49,078 bases of DNA, taken from Spirochaetota bacterium. Its GTDB lineage: Bacteria > Spirochaetota > Spirochaetia > Treponematales > UBA12059. Each line of letters opens with the position of its first letter. Position 1 is the stretch's first letter. The translations under genes were made by a program, and so were the position numbers. Positions 33,964 to 41,186 of this stretch are shown piece by piece. The notes beneath the pieces were generated by a model that was given only the letters and a program-made list of their open reading frames with translations, had not been told where the DNA came from and searched no databases. The stretch is from contig JAHIWG010000128.1 of the NCBI GenBank assembly GCA_018816345.1, positions 1 to 49,078 on the forward strand, given 5' to 3'.

Positions 33964-33980
33964 CGAGGCTCCGAGCCTCG
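33964..33980. terminator. Hairpin between convergent genes
   Basis: CGAGGCT-CCG-AGCCTCG, a perfect 7-bp stem, 11 bases after the lipoprotein stop; no T-run. It runs into a repeat at 33975-33995. A second hairpin, GGCGGC-TACG-GCCGCC (34028-34043), overlaps the stop of the hydrolase-like gene. Confidence 0.5.
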
Positions 33981-33995
33981 GGCCTCGGGCCTCGG
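33975..33995. repeat. 7-base tandem repeat
   Basis: GCCTCGG three times in succession in the gap between two convergent genes. Confidence 0.7.
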
Positions 33996-34042
33996 GCGCG
34001 TAGGCCGACGCGAGGCGCCAGGCTCCAGGCGGCTACGGCCGC

Positions 34043-35368
34043 CTAGTCCGCCGCCAGGCCCACGAACTCCGCCACGGCGTCCGCGAACTCCGCCGATATC
34101 GGATAGTCAGGATTGCTGAACGCGTCCAGGTTCTCGTCGACGTCCTGCGAGACGTCCTTGAGCACGTGGTTCATGCGCCTGGGCATCACGGTGACCGCGT
34201 CAGGCTTGGCCCTGGACAGGGCCATCATGTCGGCGAGCGTCGCGTGCATATCCATGTTGCCCTGCGCGATGAGGCAGGCCCCGCCGTACGTGCCTAGCTC
34301 GGTCTCGATGTCGCGCCTGAACGCCTCGATCAGGTAAGGCTGGAAGCTAGGGCGGAATGCCGCCGCGTAGAATTCGGAGAGCGTTTCGACGCGCCGGCCC
34401 TCGAGCAGGGCCGCGACGATGGCCTCGCCCTCCGCGCGCGCCTCCTCGGGGGCTCCGGCCACGGCCTTGCGGAAGGAGTCCAGGGATCCGTCGGCCGAGG
34501 CGCAGGCTACGAGGAGCCCGGACGCCGGCGCGCCGGAGTCCTCCATTGCGTTGGCCGCCGCGGCGGCGACGAGGGCGCCGTCGTTGAGGCCGAGCAGCCA
34601 GGTTCCCGAGAAGCGGCCCGTCGCGGCGAGCGCCTCCGCGGCCGCCTCGAGGTCCCTTATCCACGCCTCGAGGCTCAGGTCCTCCTCGCGGCCGACGAGC
34701 CACGTGGCCGCCCCGGAGCCTCGCTTGTCGTAGCGGTAGCTCGCGACGCCGCGAGACAGCAGGGCGTCGGCCAGCTGCCTGAGCGCGTCGTTCCTGCCGG
34801 GGACGTTATAGTTGTTGCCGTCGCGATCGGCGGCGCCGAGCCCGGCGTGCAGTATGACGAGCGGCGGCCTCGGGGCCTCCGGGGCCGTGGAAGCCGCCGG
34901 GGCCGAGGAGGCCTCCGGGACGAGAAGGGTGCCGGCCAGCCGCGCGCCGTCGGGCGCCTCGAACGAGAAGGCCCAGGCCGAGTCGTCGCGGCTCGTCGAC
35001 CTGCGCAGCGAGACCGCGCCGCCCGAGGCCGTTTCGCCCGAGCCCTGCCTGAACGCCCCCGAGGCGGCGTCTCCCGATAGCGCGGCGGAAATCGTCAGGG
35101 TCCCCGAGCCGAAGGCGAAGGACAGGCGGGCGGAATCGCCCGAGACCGACGCGGACGACGAGGGGTAACCGAAGAGCTCCGCGCTAGGGAGGTCCAGGAG
35201 GGCTCCTCCCTCGACTATGGCCAGCGAGAGCGGCAGCGTTCCGTCGGACAGCTCCATGGAGCCGTCCCAGCGGCCGAGCCAGGGGGACGTGCCGGCCCGG
35301 CCTTGTTGTCCGAAAGCAAGCGCGCAGAGCGCCGCGCCGAGGGTAAAGAGGGCTACTAATCGTTTCAT
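34043..35368 (-). CDS. Secreted alpha/beta-hydrolase-like protein with substituted nucleophile
   Basis: ATG 35368 gives a signal peptide (MKRLVALFTLGAALCALAFG) and 441 residues. After a beta-rich N-terminal domain (about 25-150), a Pro/Ala linker leads into an alpha/beta-hydrolase core: PPLVILHAGLG, SRGVASYRYDKRGSG, TWLLGLNDGALVAA, LIAQGNMDMHATLADMMAL and MNHVLKD. These are the strand and loop signatures of S9/dienelactone-like esterases, but the nucleophile elbow, normally GHSxG, reads GLNDG, with Asn262 in place of serine. It may be a non-catalytic binding protein. No Shine-Dalgarno sequence; TATACT lies 8 bases before the ATG. Confidence 0.8.
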   Translation of the reverse strand: MKRLVALFTLGAALCALAFGQQGRAGTSPWLGRWDGSMELSDGTLPLSLAIVEGGALLDLPSAELFGYPSSSASVSGDSARLSFAFGSGTLTISAALSGDAASGAFRQGSGETASGGAVSLRRSTSRDDSAWAFSFEAPDGARLAGTLLVPEASSAPAASTAPEAPRPPLVILHAGLGAADRDGNNYNVPGRNDALRQLADALLSRGVASYRYDKRGSGAATWLVGREEDLSLEAWIRDLEAAAEALAATGRFSGTWLLGLNDGALVAAAAANAMEDSGAPASGLLVACASADGSLDSFRKAVAGAPEEARAEGEAIVAALLEGRRVETLSEFYAAAFRPSFQPYLIEAFRRDIETELGTYGGACLIAQGNMDMHATLADMMALSRAKPDAVTVMPRRMNHVLKDVSQDVDENLDAFSNPDYPISAEFADAVAEFVGLAAD

Positions 35369-35376
35369 CGGCCGAG

Positions 35377-35382
35377 AGTATA
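35377..35382 (-). promoter_or_regulatory. -10 element of the hydrolase-like gene
   Basis: TATACT read leftward, 8 bases before the ATG at 35368 and only about 20 bases beyond the end of the upstream transporter gene. No -35 is evident. Confidence 0.45.
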
Positions 35383-35403
35383 GCAGGCCCGTACGGCCCC
35401 GGC

Positions 35404-36924
35404 CTAGGCGTAGCCTATGGCGACGGCGACCATCAGGAGGGCCATCGTCAAGGCCAGCGTGGCGGCCTGGAGCTTCCACGTCTTCTTGAGCCATTGCCCC
35501 CACGACATGCCCGCGAGGCCCAGGGATATGAGGAGGACCGCGTTGGTCGGGTAGAGCATGTTGGAGAACCCGTCGCCGAACGCGAACGCCTGCACCGCTA
35601 TCTGCCTGGAGAGCCCCGATAGGTCCGCTAGCGGGGCCAGCACCGGCATGAGGAGGAAGGCCTTGGCGCTGGCGCTGCCTATGAAGAAATTCATGCCGAG
35701 GACGACGGCGTACATGAGGCCGGCCGCGCCGTACTTCGACGCGTCCGACAGGAGGCCGCTCGCGGCGTAGAGCACCGTGTCCATGATGCCGCCGGACACG
35801 ACGATGCGCTTTACGCTGAGCGCCATCAGGATGAGGAGGCCCGCGGGCAGGACGCCGAGGGCCCCGGACGCGAACGAGCGCGCGGCCTTGGCGGGCCTAA
35901 GGCCGGCCGACAGGCCCGCCCCGACGCCTATGACCAAGAAGCCCAGGGCTATCACGGGCAGGATCAGGTCGGAGCCTATCCTCGTTATGGACGACGCGGC
36001 CACGAGCGCGGCGAGCGCGAGGCTGGACCAGCCGAAGAAGCGGACCCCGCGGGCCACGCTCGCGGCCTCGGCCCGCGGAACCTGCCCCGCGGGAACGCGG
36101 TCCCCCGCATTCGCGGGGGGCGCCGAGGCGAAGCCGCTTTCGGCAGCGCCGGCCGAGGCGAAGCCTGACAGGCCTTTCGTCGACCCTAGGCCTTTCTTCT
36201 CGAGCCTTCGTACGTACGAAGCCATGAACGAGAAATAGAGCGCGTATACGAGGACGAACGCGACTACCCTGAAACCGGAGCCGGACAGCACGGGGATGCC
36301 GGCGAGGCGCTGGGCCGTGCCAATGCTGAACGGGTTGGCGATGGCGGCTGAGAAGCCGAACCCGACCGCCAGGATGCTCATGCCGAGGCCGGCGAAGACG
36401 TCCCAGCCGAACGACAGCGACAGGCCTATGGCGAGCGGCACGAGCGGCACGACCTCCTCGAAGACGCCCATGAAGCTGCCTATGGCCATGAAGAAGAGGC
36501 AGAGCACCGCCAGGAGGGCCATGCGCCTGGACTTGAAGCGATCCGCCAGGGAGCGGACGCTCGCCTCGAGGACGCCCGCCTCCTTTAAGAGGGCGAAGGC
36601 GCCGCCTACGACCGCTATGAAGGCGATGATGACGATGGCCAGCGCGGCGTCCTCCGAGGCGAGAACCTCGAGGGGCGCCGTCGCCCAGCGCCAGGCCGGG
36701 TACTCGGGCCTGGCCGCGGGCGCGTAGCTGTCAGGCACGACGACGAGGCCGCCGTCGGGGCCCGGCACGCGGTCATAGGAGCCGGAGGGGACGACGAGCG
36801 TCAGCGCCCCCGCGACCAGCATCAGGGCGGCGAGCACGGCGAGCGACGCGAGAAAGGAGCGCGCCGACATGGCCCCCGGCTCCGCCTTTTTCTCCGCGGG
36901 ATCTCGTTCGATGTCATGAGCCAT
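35404..36924 (-). CDS. YfcC-family membrane transporter
   Basis: Inner-membrane carrier of the YfcC/DcuC-related group, thought to move amino acids, peptides or C4-dicarboxylates. The 506 residues contain about 12 hydrophobic helices. Family features are a first helix followed by VVPSGSYDRV, the stretch FMAIGSFMGVFEEVVPLVPLA, SAAIANPFSIGTAQ, and near the C-terminus FIGSASAKAFLLMPVLAPLAD and FGDGFSNMLYPTN. A cytosolic loop with an Ala/Gly/Pro-rich insert separates the halves. GGAGGA lies at a good distance before the ATG. It is upstream of, and in the same direction as, the hydrolase-like gene. Confidence 0.87.
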   Translation of the reverse strand: MAHDIERDPAEKKAEPGAMSARSFLASLAVLAALMLVAGALTLVVPSGSYDRVPGPDGGLVVVPDSYAPAARPEYPAWRWATAPLEVLASEDAALAIVIIAFIAVVGGAFALLKEAGVLEASVRSLADRFKSRRMALLAVLCLFFMAIGSFMGVFEEVVPLVPLAIGLSLSFGWDVFAGLGMSILAVGFGFSAAIANPFSIGTAQRLAGIPVLSGSGFRVVAFVLVYALYFSFMASYVRRLEKKGLGSTKGLSGFASAGAAESGFASAPPANAGDRVPAGQVPRAEAASVARGVRFFGWSSLALAALVAASSITRIGSDLILPVIALGFLVIGVGAGLSAGLRPAKAARSFASGALGVLPAGLLILMALSVKRIVVSGGIMDTVLYAASGLLSDASKYGAAGLMYAVVLGMNFFIGSASAKAFLLMPVLAPLADLSGLSRQIAVQAFAFGDGFSNMLYPTNAVLLISLGLAGMSWGQWLKKTWKLQAATLALTMALLMVAVAIGYA

Positions 36925-36988
36925 GGTGTATCCTCCGGCTCGAGGATAAACCTGGGCGCCGCCTACGGCAAGCTAAAAGTCGCCGTAG

Positions 36989-37005
36989 CCTTAGGCCGCC
37001 TAAGG
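36989..37005 (-). terminator. Terminator of the sigma factor operon
   Basis: CCTTAGG-CGG-CCTAAGG read leftward, a perfect 7-bp stem overlapping the stop codon of the membrane-protein gene, followed within about 12 bases by TTTT. A second inverted repeat (36963-36969 with 36982-36988) lies next to it. Confidence 0.6.
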
Positions 37006-37980
37006 CCGCTTGTCGAGGACGGCGAGCCTCGAACAGGCCGCGGCCTTGAGCGGGAGGCCGACGCAGAGGGAGAATAGCGCGGCGATCGCGAGCGAGACCA
37101 AGGCGAGCGCCATCGTCGGCCCGTAACGCATCCTGTCCCCCAGGCCCTGCAGGAAATACGCCGCGCCCGTCAGGAAGGCTATGCCGCCCGAGGCCATGGA
37201 CGAGGCCGCTAGGTAGCGGAACGAAGCCTTCGCGTAGCGCAGCCCGGCTACGGAAGCCGAGCCGTAGTCGCCCTGGCGCAGGGCGCCTAGGGAGACGGCT
37301 ATCCCGCTCGGGCCCGGGCCCGCGAGGGCGTTCCCCAGGGGAAAGAACAGCATCATGATGACGGACGGCGGGTTAAGTAGCGGGAAGAGGCGTCCGCCCC
37401 AGAACGCGACGTAGATCACCGACACCGCGGCCAGGGCGAGCCCCGCGCCCAGGAGGAACCTGAGCCGAGACCTCGTCGCCGAGCCGTCGCCGGCCTTTCC
37501 GGCCGCCGCAGACGGAGCCTCGAATGCCGCGGCCAAGGCCTTCCGACTTATCGAATGCCTCAGCGGCGCGTAGAGGCAGGCCGCGACGACGGCGCCGATG
37601 ACGGCCGGCGACAGGCTATACCCGAGGTGAGCGCCTATGGCGGAGGGATCCTCGAGGTCGTACATCGTCATGATCTGGATGAGGAGGAAGCCGAGGGCGG
37701 CGGCCGCGGCGGTCGCCCTGGAAAGCAGGACGAACGCCGCGTCGGCTGCGCCTGCCTCGGCCTCGTCGAGCGAGCGGAGACGACTCGAGCAGGCCGACCT
37801 GAACGCGCCTAGCGTACCGGCCGCGCCGAACGCGGCGAGCGCCGCTCCGAGGGGCGCGATAACGACGAAAGCCGCGGCTGCCGCGGTCGGGAGCGGGGCT
37901 ACGGTCCCTCCCGACGTATAGATCGCGGCAACGAGCGCGGCCGTAGACACGAGGGCGCCCAGTATCAATCTCAGTATCAT
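37000..37980 (-). CDS. Membrane protein with internal duplication, weakly MotA/TolQ-like
   Basis: A 326-residue protein with about eight hydrophobic segments. The two halves appear to repeat each other: each has a segment ending in a PLG motif (IAPLGAALAAFG and FFPLGNALAG), a charged amphipathic loop, then a pair of helices ending in a proline-bearing segment (CLYAPLRHSI and CVGLPLKAAA). PPSVIMMLFFPLGNALAG is weakly reminiscent of MotA. I do not recognise a named family. It is third in an operon after the ECF sigma factor and the anti-sigma-like gene and overlaps the latter by ATGA. It may be an envelope stress sensor or target of that sigma factor. Confidence 0.68.
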   Translation of the reverse strand: MILRLILGALVSTAALVAAIYTSGGTVAPLPTAAAAAFVVIAPLGAALAAFGAAGTLGAFRSACSSRLRSLDEAEAGAADAAFVLLSRATAAAAALGFLLIQIMTMYDLEDPSAIGAHLGYSLSPAVIGAVVAACLYAPLRHSISRKALAAAFEAPSAAAGKAGDGSATRSRLRFLLGAGLALAAVSVIYVAFWGGRLFPLLNPPSVIMMLFFPLGNALAGPGPSGIAVSLGALRQGDYGSASVAGLRYAKASFRYLAASSMASGGIAFLTGAAYFLQGLGDRMRYGPTMALALVSLAIAALFSLCVGLPLKAAACSRLAVLDKRP

Positions 37981-38390
37981 CTCGATGCTCCTTTCTCACG
38001 GGGGGGATTTAATGAATCCCTAATAACTTCAAGGGCCGACGGCAATCCGGTCATCCCGATCCGGCTATCGATACTGGCGATGAGCCCGCCGGGAGAATCG
38101 CTCCATCTGGGCCGTCCTCCGGGAGCTGCCGCGATGGCGAGCATAGCCGCCATCGCGGCCGCGGCCAGGACGAAGGTGACCGCGGGCCTGTCCAAGCGCG
38201 AGGGCCTGTCCCGAAGCGAGGGCCTGTCCGGAAGCGAGGGCCTTAGCCTCCCGGCGCCCGCGGCGGCCCTCGGGAGGCGGCCCCCGGGGATGGATGCGGT
38301 CCTCCCGGCCCGAGCGCGGCCTTCGGCCTCGGCTATCCGCCGCGCGTAGTACGCGCGGAGCAGGGACTCGGAGCGTTCCTCGTCGGTCAT
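37977..38390 (-). CDS. Putative single-pass anti-sigma-type membrane protein
   Basis: ATG 38390 overlaps the stop of the sigma factor gene (ATGA) and has AAGGAG upstream, giving 137 residues. The cytosolic N-terminal half is charged (TDEERSESLLRAYYARRIAEAEG), then comes a repeat-rich Arg/Pro linker, one transmembrane helix (VTFVLAAAAMAAMLAIAA) and a short outer part. Position after an ECF sigma gene and topology fit an anti-sigma factor, but no classical zinc-binding anti-sigma motif (HxxxCxxC) is present. The linker is encoded by an 18-base tandem repeat. Confidence 0.65.
   Translation of the reverse strand: MTDEERSESLLRAYYARRIAEAEGRARAGRTASIPGGRLPRAAAGAGRLRPSLPDRPSLRDRPSRLDRPAVTFVLAAAAMAAMLAIAAAPGGRPRWSDSPGGLIASIDSRIGMTGLPSALEVIRDSLNPPREKGASR
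38184..38237. repeat. 18-base tandem repeat inside the anti-sigma-like gene
   Basis: Three in-frame units of 18 bases (consensus GGGCCTGTCCNGAAGCGA on the + strand) encoding a six-residue Ser/Leu/Asp/Arg/Pro repeat just before the membrane helix. Confidence 0.8.
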
Positions 38391-38944
38391 CCGAACTCCT
38401 TCCTGTATCGCGCGGCCAGGGACCGCTTGAGGCCGGCCATCCTCCACTTCACCGTGCCGAGGGGCAGCCCGACGAGCGCCGCTATCCGGGAGTAGCTGTA
38501 ATCCTCCGCCGCGCGGAGGTACAGCATCTCGCGGTCGCGGTCGGAGAGGCCCGCGAGGAACGCGGCGACGAAGGCGTCCCGTTCCGCCTCGAGGAGGCGC
38601 TCCTCCGGCCCGGGATACGGCGACGTAGGTTCTACGCCGCCGGCGTCGGCGGAGACGGCGGCCGTCGGGCGGCGCCTGCGATAGCGGAGCGCGTCTATGG
38701 CGGCGTTCCTGGCAATCCTATAGAGCCAGGCTCGGGCGTCGGGCTCGAGCTCGGCGCCGCGACGCCATAGGACTAGGCTAACGTCCTGCAAGATCTCCTC
38801 GACGTCCTCGGCGCCGAGTCCCGCGAACGATCCGAGATACGCCTCGAGCCGCGGCCGCGCGTCTTCCCATAGCGCCTCGTGAGCCGCGGAGAGCCCATGA
38901 TTTTGCGCGCCCGAGACGATTGCCTGTTCCTCCGATATCATCAT
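38387..38944 (-). CDS. ECF-type RNA polymerase sigma factor
   Basis: 185 residues with region 2 (EDVEEILQDVSLVLWRRG and ARAWLYRIARNAAIDALRYRRRR) and region 4 (LSDRDREMLYLRAAEDYSYSRIAALVGLP, then GTVKWRMAGLKRSLA); regions 1 and 3 are missing, as in ECF factors. It directs RNA polymerase to a specific promoter set, often for envelope stress. It heads a three-gene operon with an anti-sigma-like protein and a membrane protein, all overlapping. Two adjacent ATG codons occur at the start; TAGTAT lies 6 bases before the first one and no Shine-Dalgarno sequence is seen. Confidence 0.9.
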   Translation of the reverse strand: MMISEEQAIVSGAQNHGLSAAHEALWEDARPRLEAYLGSFAGLGAEDVEEILQDVSLVLWRRGAELEPDARAWLYRIARNAAIDALRYRRRRPTAAVSADAGGVEPTSPYPGPEERLLEAERDAFVAAFLAGLSDRDREMLYLRAAEDYSYSRIAALVGLPLGTVKWRMAGLKRSLAARYRKEFG

Positions 38945-38950
38945 TGCCGT

Positions 38951-38956
38951 ATACTA
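38951..38956 (-). promoter_or_regulatory. -10-like element of the sigma factor operon
   Basis: TAGTAT read leftward, exactly 6 bases before the ATG at 38944. If the sigma factor controls itself, the true promoter may instead be ECF-type and is not identified. Confidence 0.35.
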
Positions 38957-39053
38957 CGACGCATAGGCCGATTCGGTTGGATAAAAAACACTCGCGGCGG
39001 GGGATCCCGCCTCAACCGCATCGGGCGACTGAGCGTCGCGGGAGTGGAAACGG

Positions 39054-40505
39054 ATGATATTCGCGTATATCGCGCTCGGGGCGCTGGCCGCCCTCCTCGC
39101 CCTCATGGCGGCCCGCGCCGCGTCGACCCGTAAGGCGCCGCCGCCAGGGACGCTCGATCCGGCCCGCCTCCAGGCCTTCGCGGGCGTCGAGGACAAGCTG
39201 TCAGCGCTTATACGCGTGCCGACCGTCTCGCGCTTCGATCCGTCGGAAGAGGATGGAGAGGCGTTCGAGCGCTTGCGGCGGGAGACGCTGAGGCTCTTCC
39301 CCCTGGTCGGCGAGAGACTCCTGAAGCCCGACGTAGGCGATCGCGCGATGTTATTCGAATGGCCGGGCAGCGACGCGTCGCTGGCGCCCGTGATCCTGAC
39401 GGCCCATTTCGACGTGGTCCCTCCGGGCGACGAGAGCCTCTGGCGACGCTCCCCGTTCTCGGGGGCCGTCGTGGACGGCTACGTGCACGGGCGCGGCGCC
39501 CAGGACGTGAAGATCATGATGGCCTGCGCCCTGGAGGCGACCGAGAGGCTCCTATCCGACGGGTTCGTGCCTAAGCGCACAGTCTACCTGGCCTTCGGGG
39601 GCGACGAGGAGACGGGCGGCGTCCGCGGCGCGGCCAGCATAGCGGCCCTGCTCGCGGAACGCGGCGTCAAGGCGTCGTTCCTGCTCGACGAGGGCGGCTT
39701 CGTCGCGAGCGGGATGCTCTCCTTCGCCGACCGCCCGCTCGCCTTGGTCGGGGTCGCGGAGAAAGGCTACGTCGACGTCGCCATCGGCGCCAAGGGAAAG
39801 GGCGGGCACGCCTCCATGCCGCCCAGGCACACGGCCGCGGGACTCGTGGCGAAGGCCGTCGCCATGTCGGAGTCAAACCCCTTCCCGGCCAGGATAACCG
39901 CGACGCTCGCCCGCTTCCTTTCGGACCTGTCGCCGTACGCGCCGTTCGGGTACCGGCTCCTCTTCAGGAACCTCTTCGTCACCGGGCCCCTCGTGAAGCT
40001 GGCGTTCTCCGCGTCTCCGACGACCAACGCCCTCGTCCGCACCACGACGGCCGCCACGATGCTGTCGGGCTCGGACAAGGAGAACGTGCTTCCCGACAAG
40101 GCGCGGGCCATACTCAACGTCAGGGTCCTGCCCGGCAGCGACGTGGCCTCCGCTATGGCCAGGCTTGACGCCATAGCATCCAAGGCCGGGGCCACGGCGG
40201 AGTTCGCCCATCACGGCCACGCCGTGGAGCCTCTCCCCGAGTCCCCGGTGGACCACGAGGGCTATCGCGCCTTAGAGGCCTGCATCCGAGAGGTGTTCCC
40301 CGAGGCCGGGACCGTGCCCTTCATGTTCACAGCCGGCACCGACACGAAGCACTACGTCGGCCTGGTAGAGGCCATGTACCGGTTCGAGCCTATCATGCAG
40401 TCGCCCGAGGACCTCGCGGGGGTGCACGGAGCCGATGAGCGCGTGTCGGTAGAGAACGTCAGGCGCTGCTGCATGTTCTACGAGACGCTCATCCGTGGGC
40501 TGTGA
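39054..40505 (+). CDS. M20-family metallopeptidase with N-terminal membrane anchor
   Basis: Zinc-dependent exopeptidase of the M20/carboxypeptidase-S group. Residues 3-20 form a hydrophobic helix (FAYIALGALAALLALMAA), so the enzyme is probably membrane-anchored. Metal and catalytic motifs are LTAHFDVVPPGD, the bridging aspartate in YVHGRGAQDVKIM, the glutamate pair in FGGDEETGGVRGA, and later FTAGTDTKHY with the last histidine. The dimerisation domain insert is present (GKGGHASMPPRHTAAG). Length 483 is typical. GGGAG lies about 9 bases before the ATG. The neighbouring sigma operon is divergent. Confidence 0.92.
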   Translation: MIFAYIALGALAALLALMAARAASTRKAPPPGTLDPARLQAFAGVEDKLSALIRVPTVSRFDPSEEDGEAFERLRRETLRLFPLVGERLLKPDVGDRAMLFEWPGSDASLAPVILTAHFDVVPPGDESLWRRSPFSGAVVDGYVHGRGAQDVKIMMACALEATERLLSDGFVPKRTVYLAFGGDEETGGVRGAASIAALLAERGVKASFLLDEGGFVASGMLSFADRPLALVGVAEKGYVDVAIGAKGKGGHASMPPRHTAAGLVAKAVAMSESNPFPARITATLARFLSDLSPYAPFGYRLLFRNLFVTGPLVKLAFSASPTTNALVRTTTAATMLSGSDKENVLPDKARAILNVRVLPGSDVASAMARLDAIASKAGATAEFAHHGHAVEPLPESPVDHEGYRALEACIREVFPEAGTVPFMFTAGTDTKHYVGLVEAMYRFEPIMQSPEDLAGVHGADERVSVENVRRCCMFYETLIRGL

Positions 40506-40550
40506 GGCGCGGACCAGGGCTGCGTCGTCGTCCGAATAGACGATAAGCGC

Positions 40551-41186
40551 CTAGGGACCTATCTCGAGGACCGCCGGGAAGGAGCTATCCTCGGGGCGCT
40601 CCGCGTACCGCTCGAAGAAGGAGACTCGCTCGGCGAAGACGGAGGCGAAGGCGCAAGGATCCGCCATGCCTCCGGGCGCGCGAATGAAGAGCGTGAATCC
40701 CTGCGCCTGGAGCGCCCACACGACCGAGCCGTCGGGCTCCGGCGGCGAGGCCCAGGCGGCGTAGCCGGCCGGCCGCTTCTCGCACGGCGCCGCCGACCAG
40801 GCCGGCGGCACGGGCACGGGTTCCCGCGTGTACCAGACCGATACCGCGAGGGCGGCGCCGCCGGACTTGGCAGGCAGGTACGAGTACTCGCCGGCCAGGG
40901 CCGGAAGCGCGTTCCTTCCTAGCCCGGGCAGGCCCTTGACCGCCCGCGCCCCCTGCACGAGCAGGGCCCTGCCAGGCCTGAGGCTCTCGAGCGGCGCCAC
41001 CGTTCCCGGGGCGCTCGTCGCGCCCCCGGCGGCCCCGACCATAGCGGCCCCGGCCCCGGCGGGCGATCCGGTGACCGAGGGCGACCCCGGGAGCGAAGGC
41101 GACCCTGCGGTTTCCACGGGGCCGCACGAGACTACGGCCATATAGATGGCCGCGGCGCATCCCAAGGAAACCGCCCGGCGCCTCAT
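40551..41186 (-). CDS. Small predicted lipoprotein downstream of glmS
   Basis: ATG 41186 overlaps the glmS stop (ATGA) and gives 211 residues. The signal is RRRAVSLGCAAAIYMAVVSCG, with a relaxed spirochaete-type lipobox VVSC. A Gly/Pro/Ser-rich linker leads to a globular part with VPPAWSAAPCEKRPAG and WALQAQGFTLFIRAPGG. No family is recognised. Because it is coupled to glmS it may be made alongside amino-sugar synthesis, but a functional link is not shown. Confidence 0.7.
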   Translation of the reverse strand: MRRRAVSLGCAAAIYMAVVSCGPVETAGSPSLPGSPSVTGSPAGAGAAMVGAAGGATSAPGTVAPLESLRPGRALLVQGARAVKGLPGLGRNALPALAGEYSYLPAKSGGAALAVSVWYTREPVPVPPAWSAAPCEKRPAGYAAWASPPEPDGSVVWALQAQGFTLFIRAPGGMADPCAFASVFAERVSFFERYAERPEDSSFPAVLEIGP

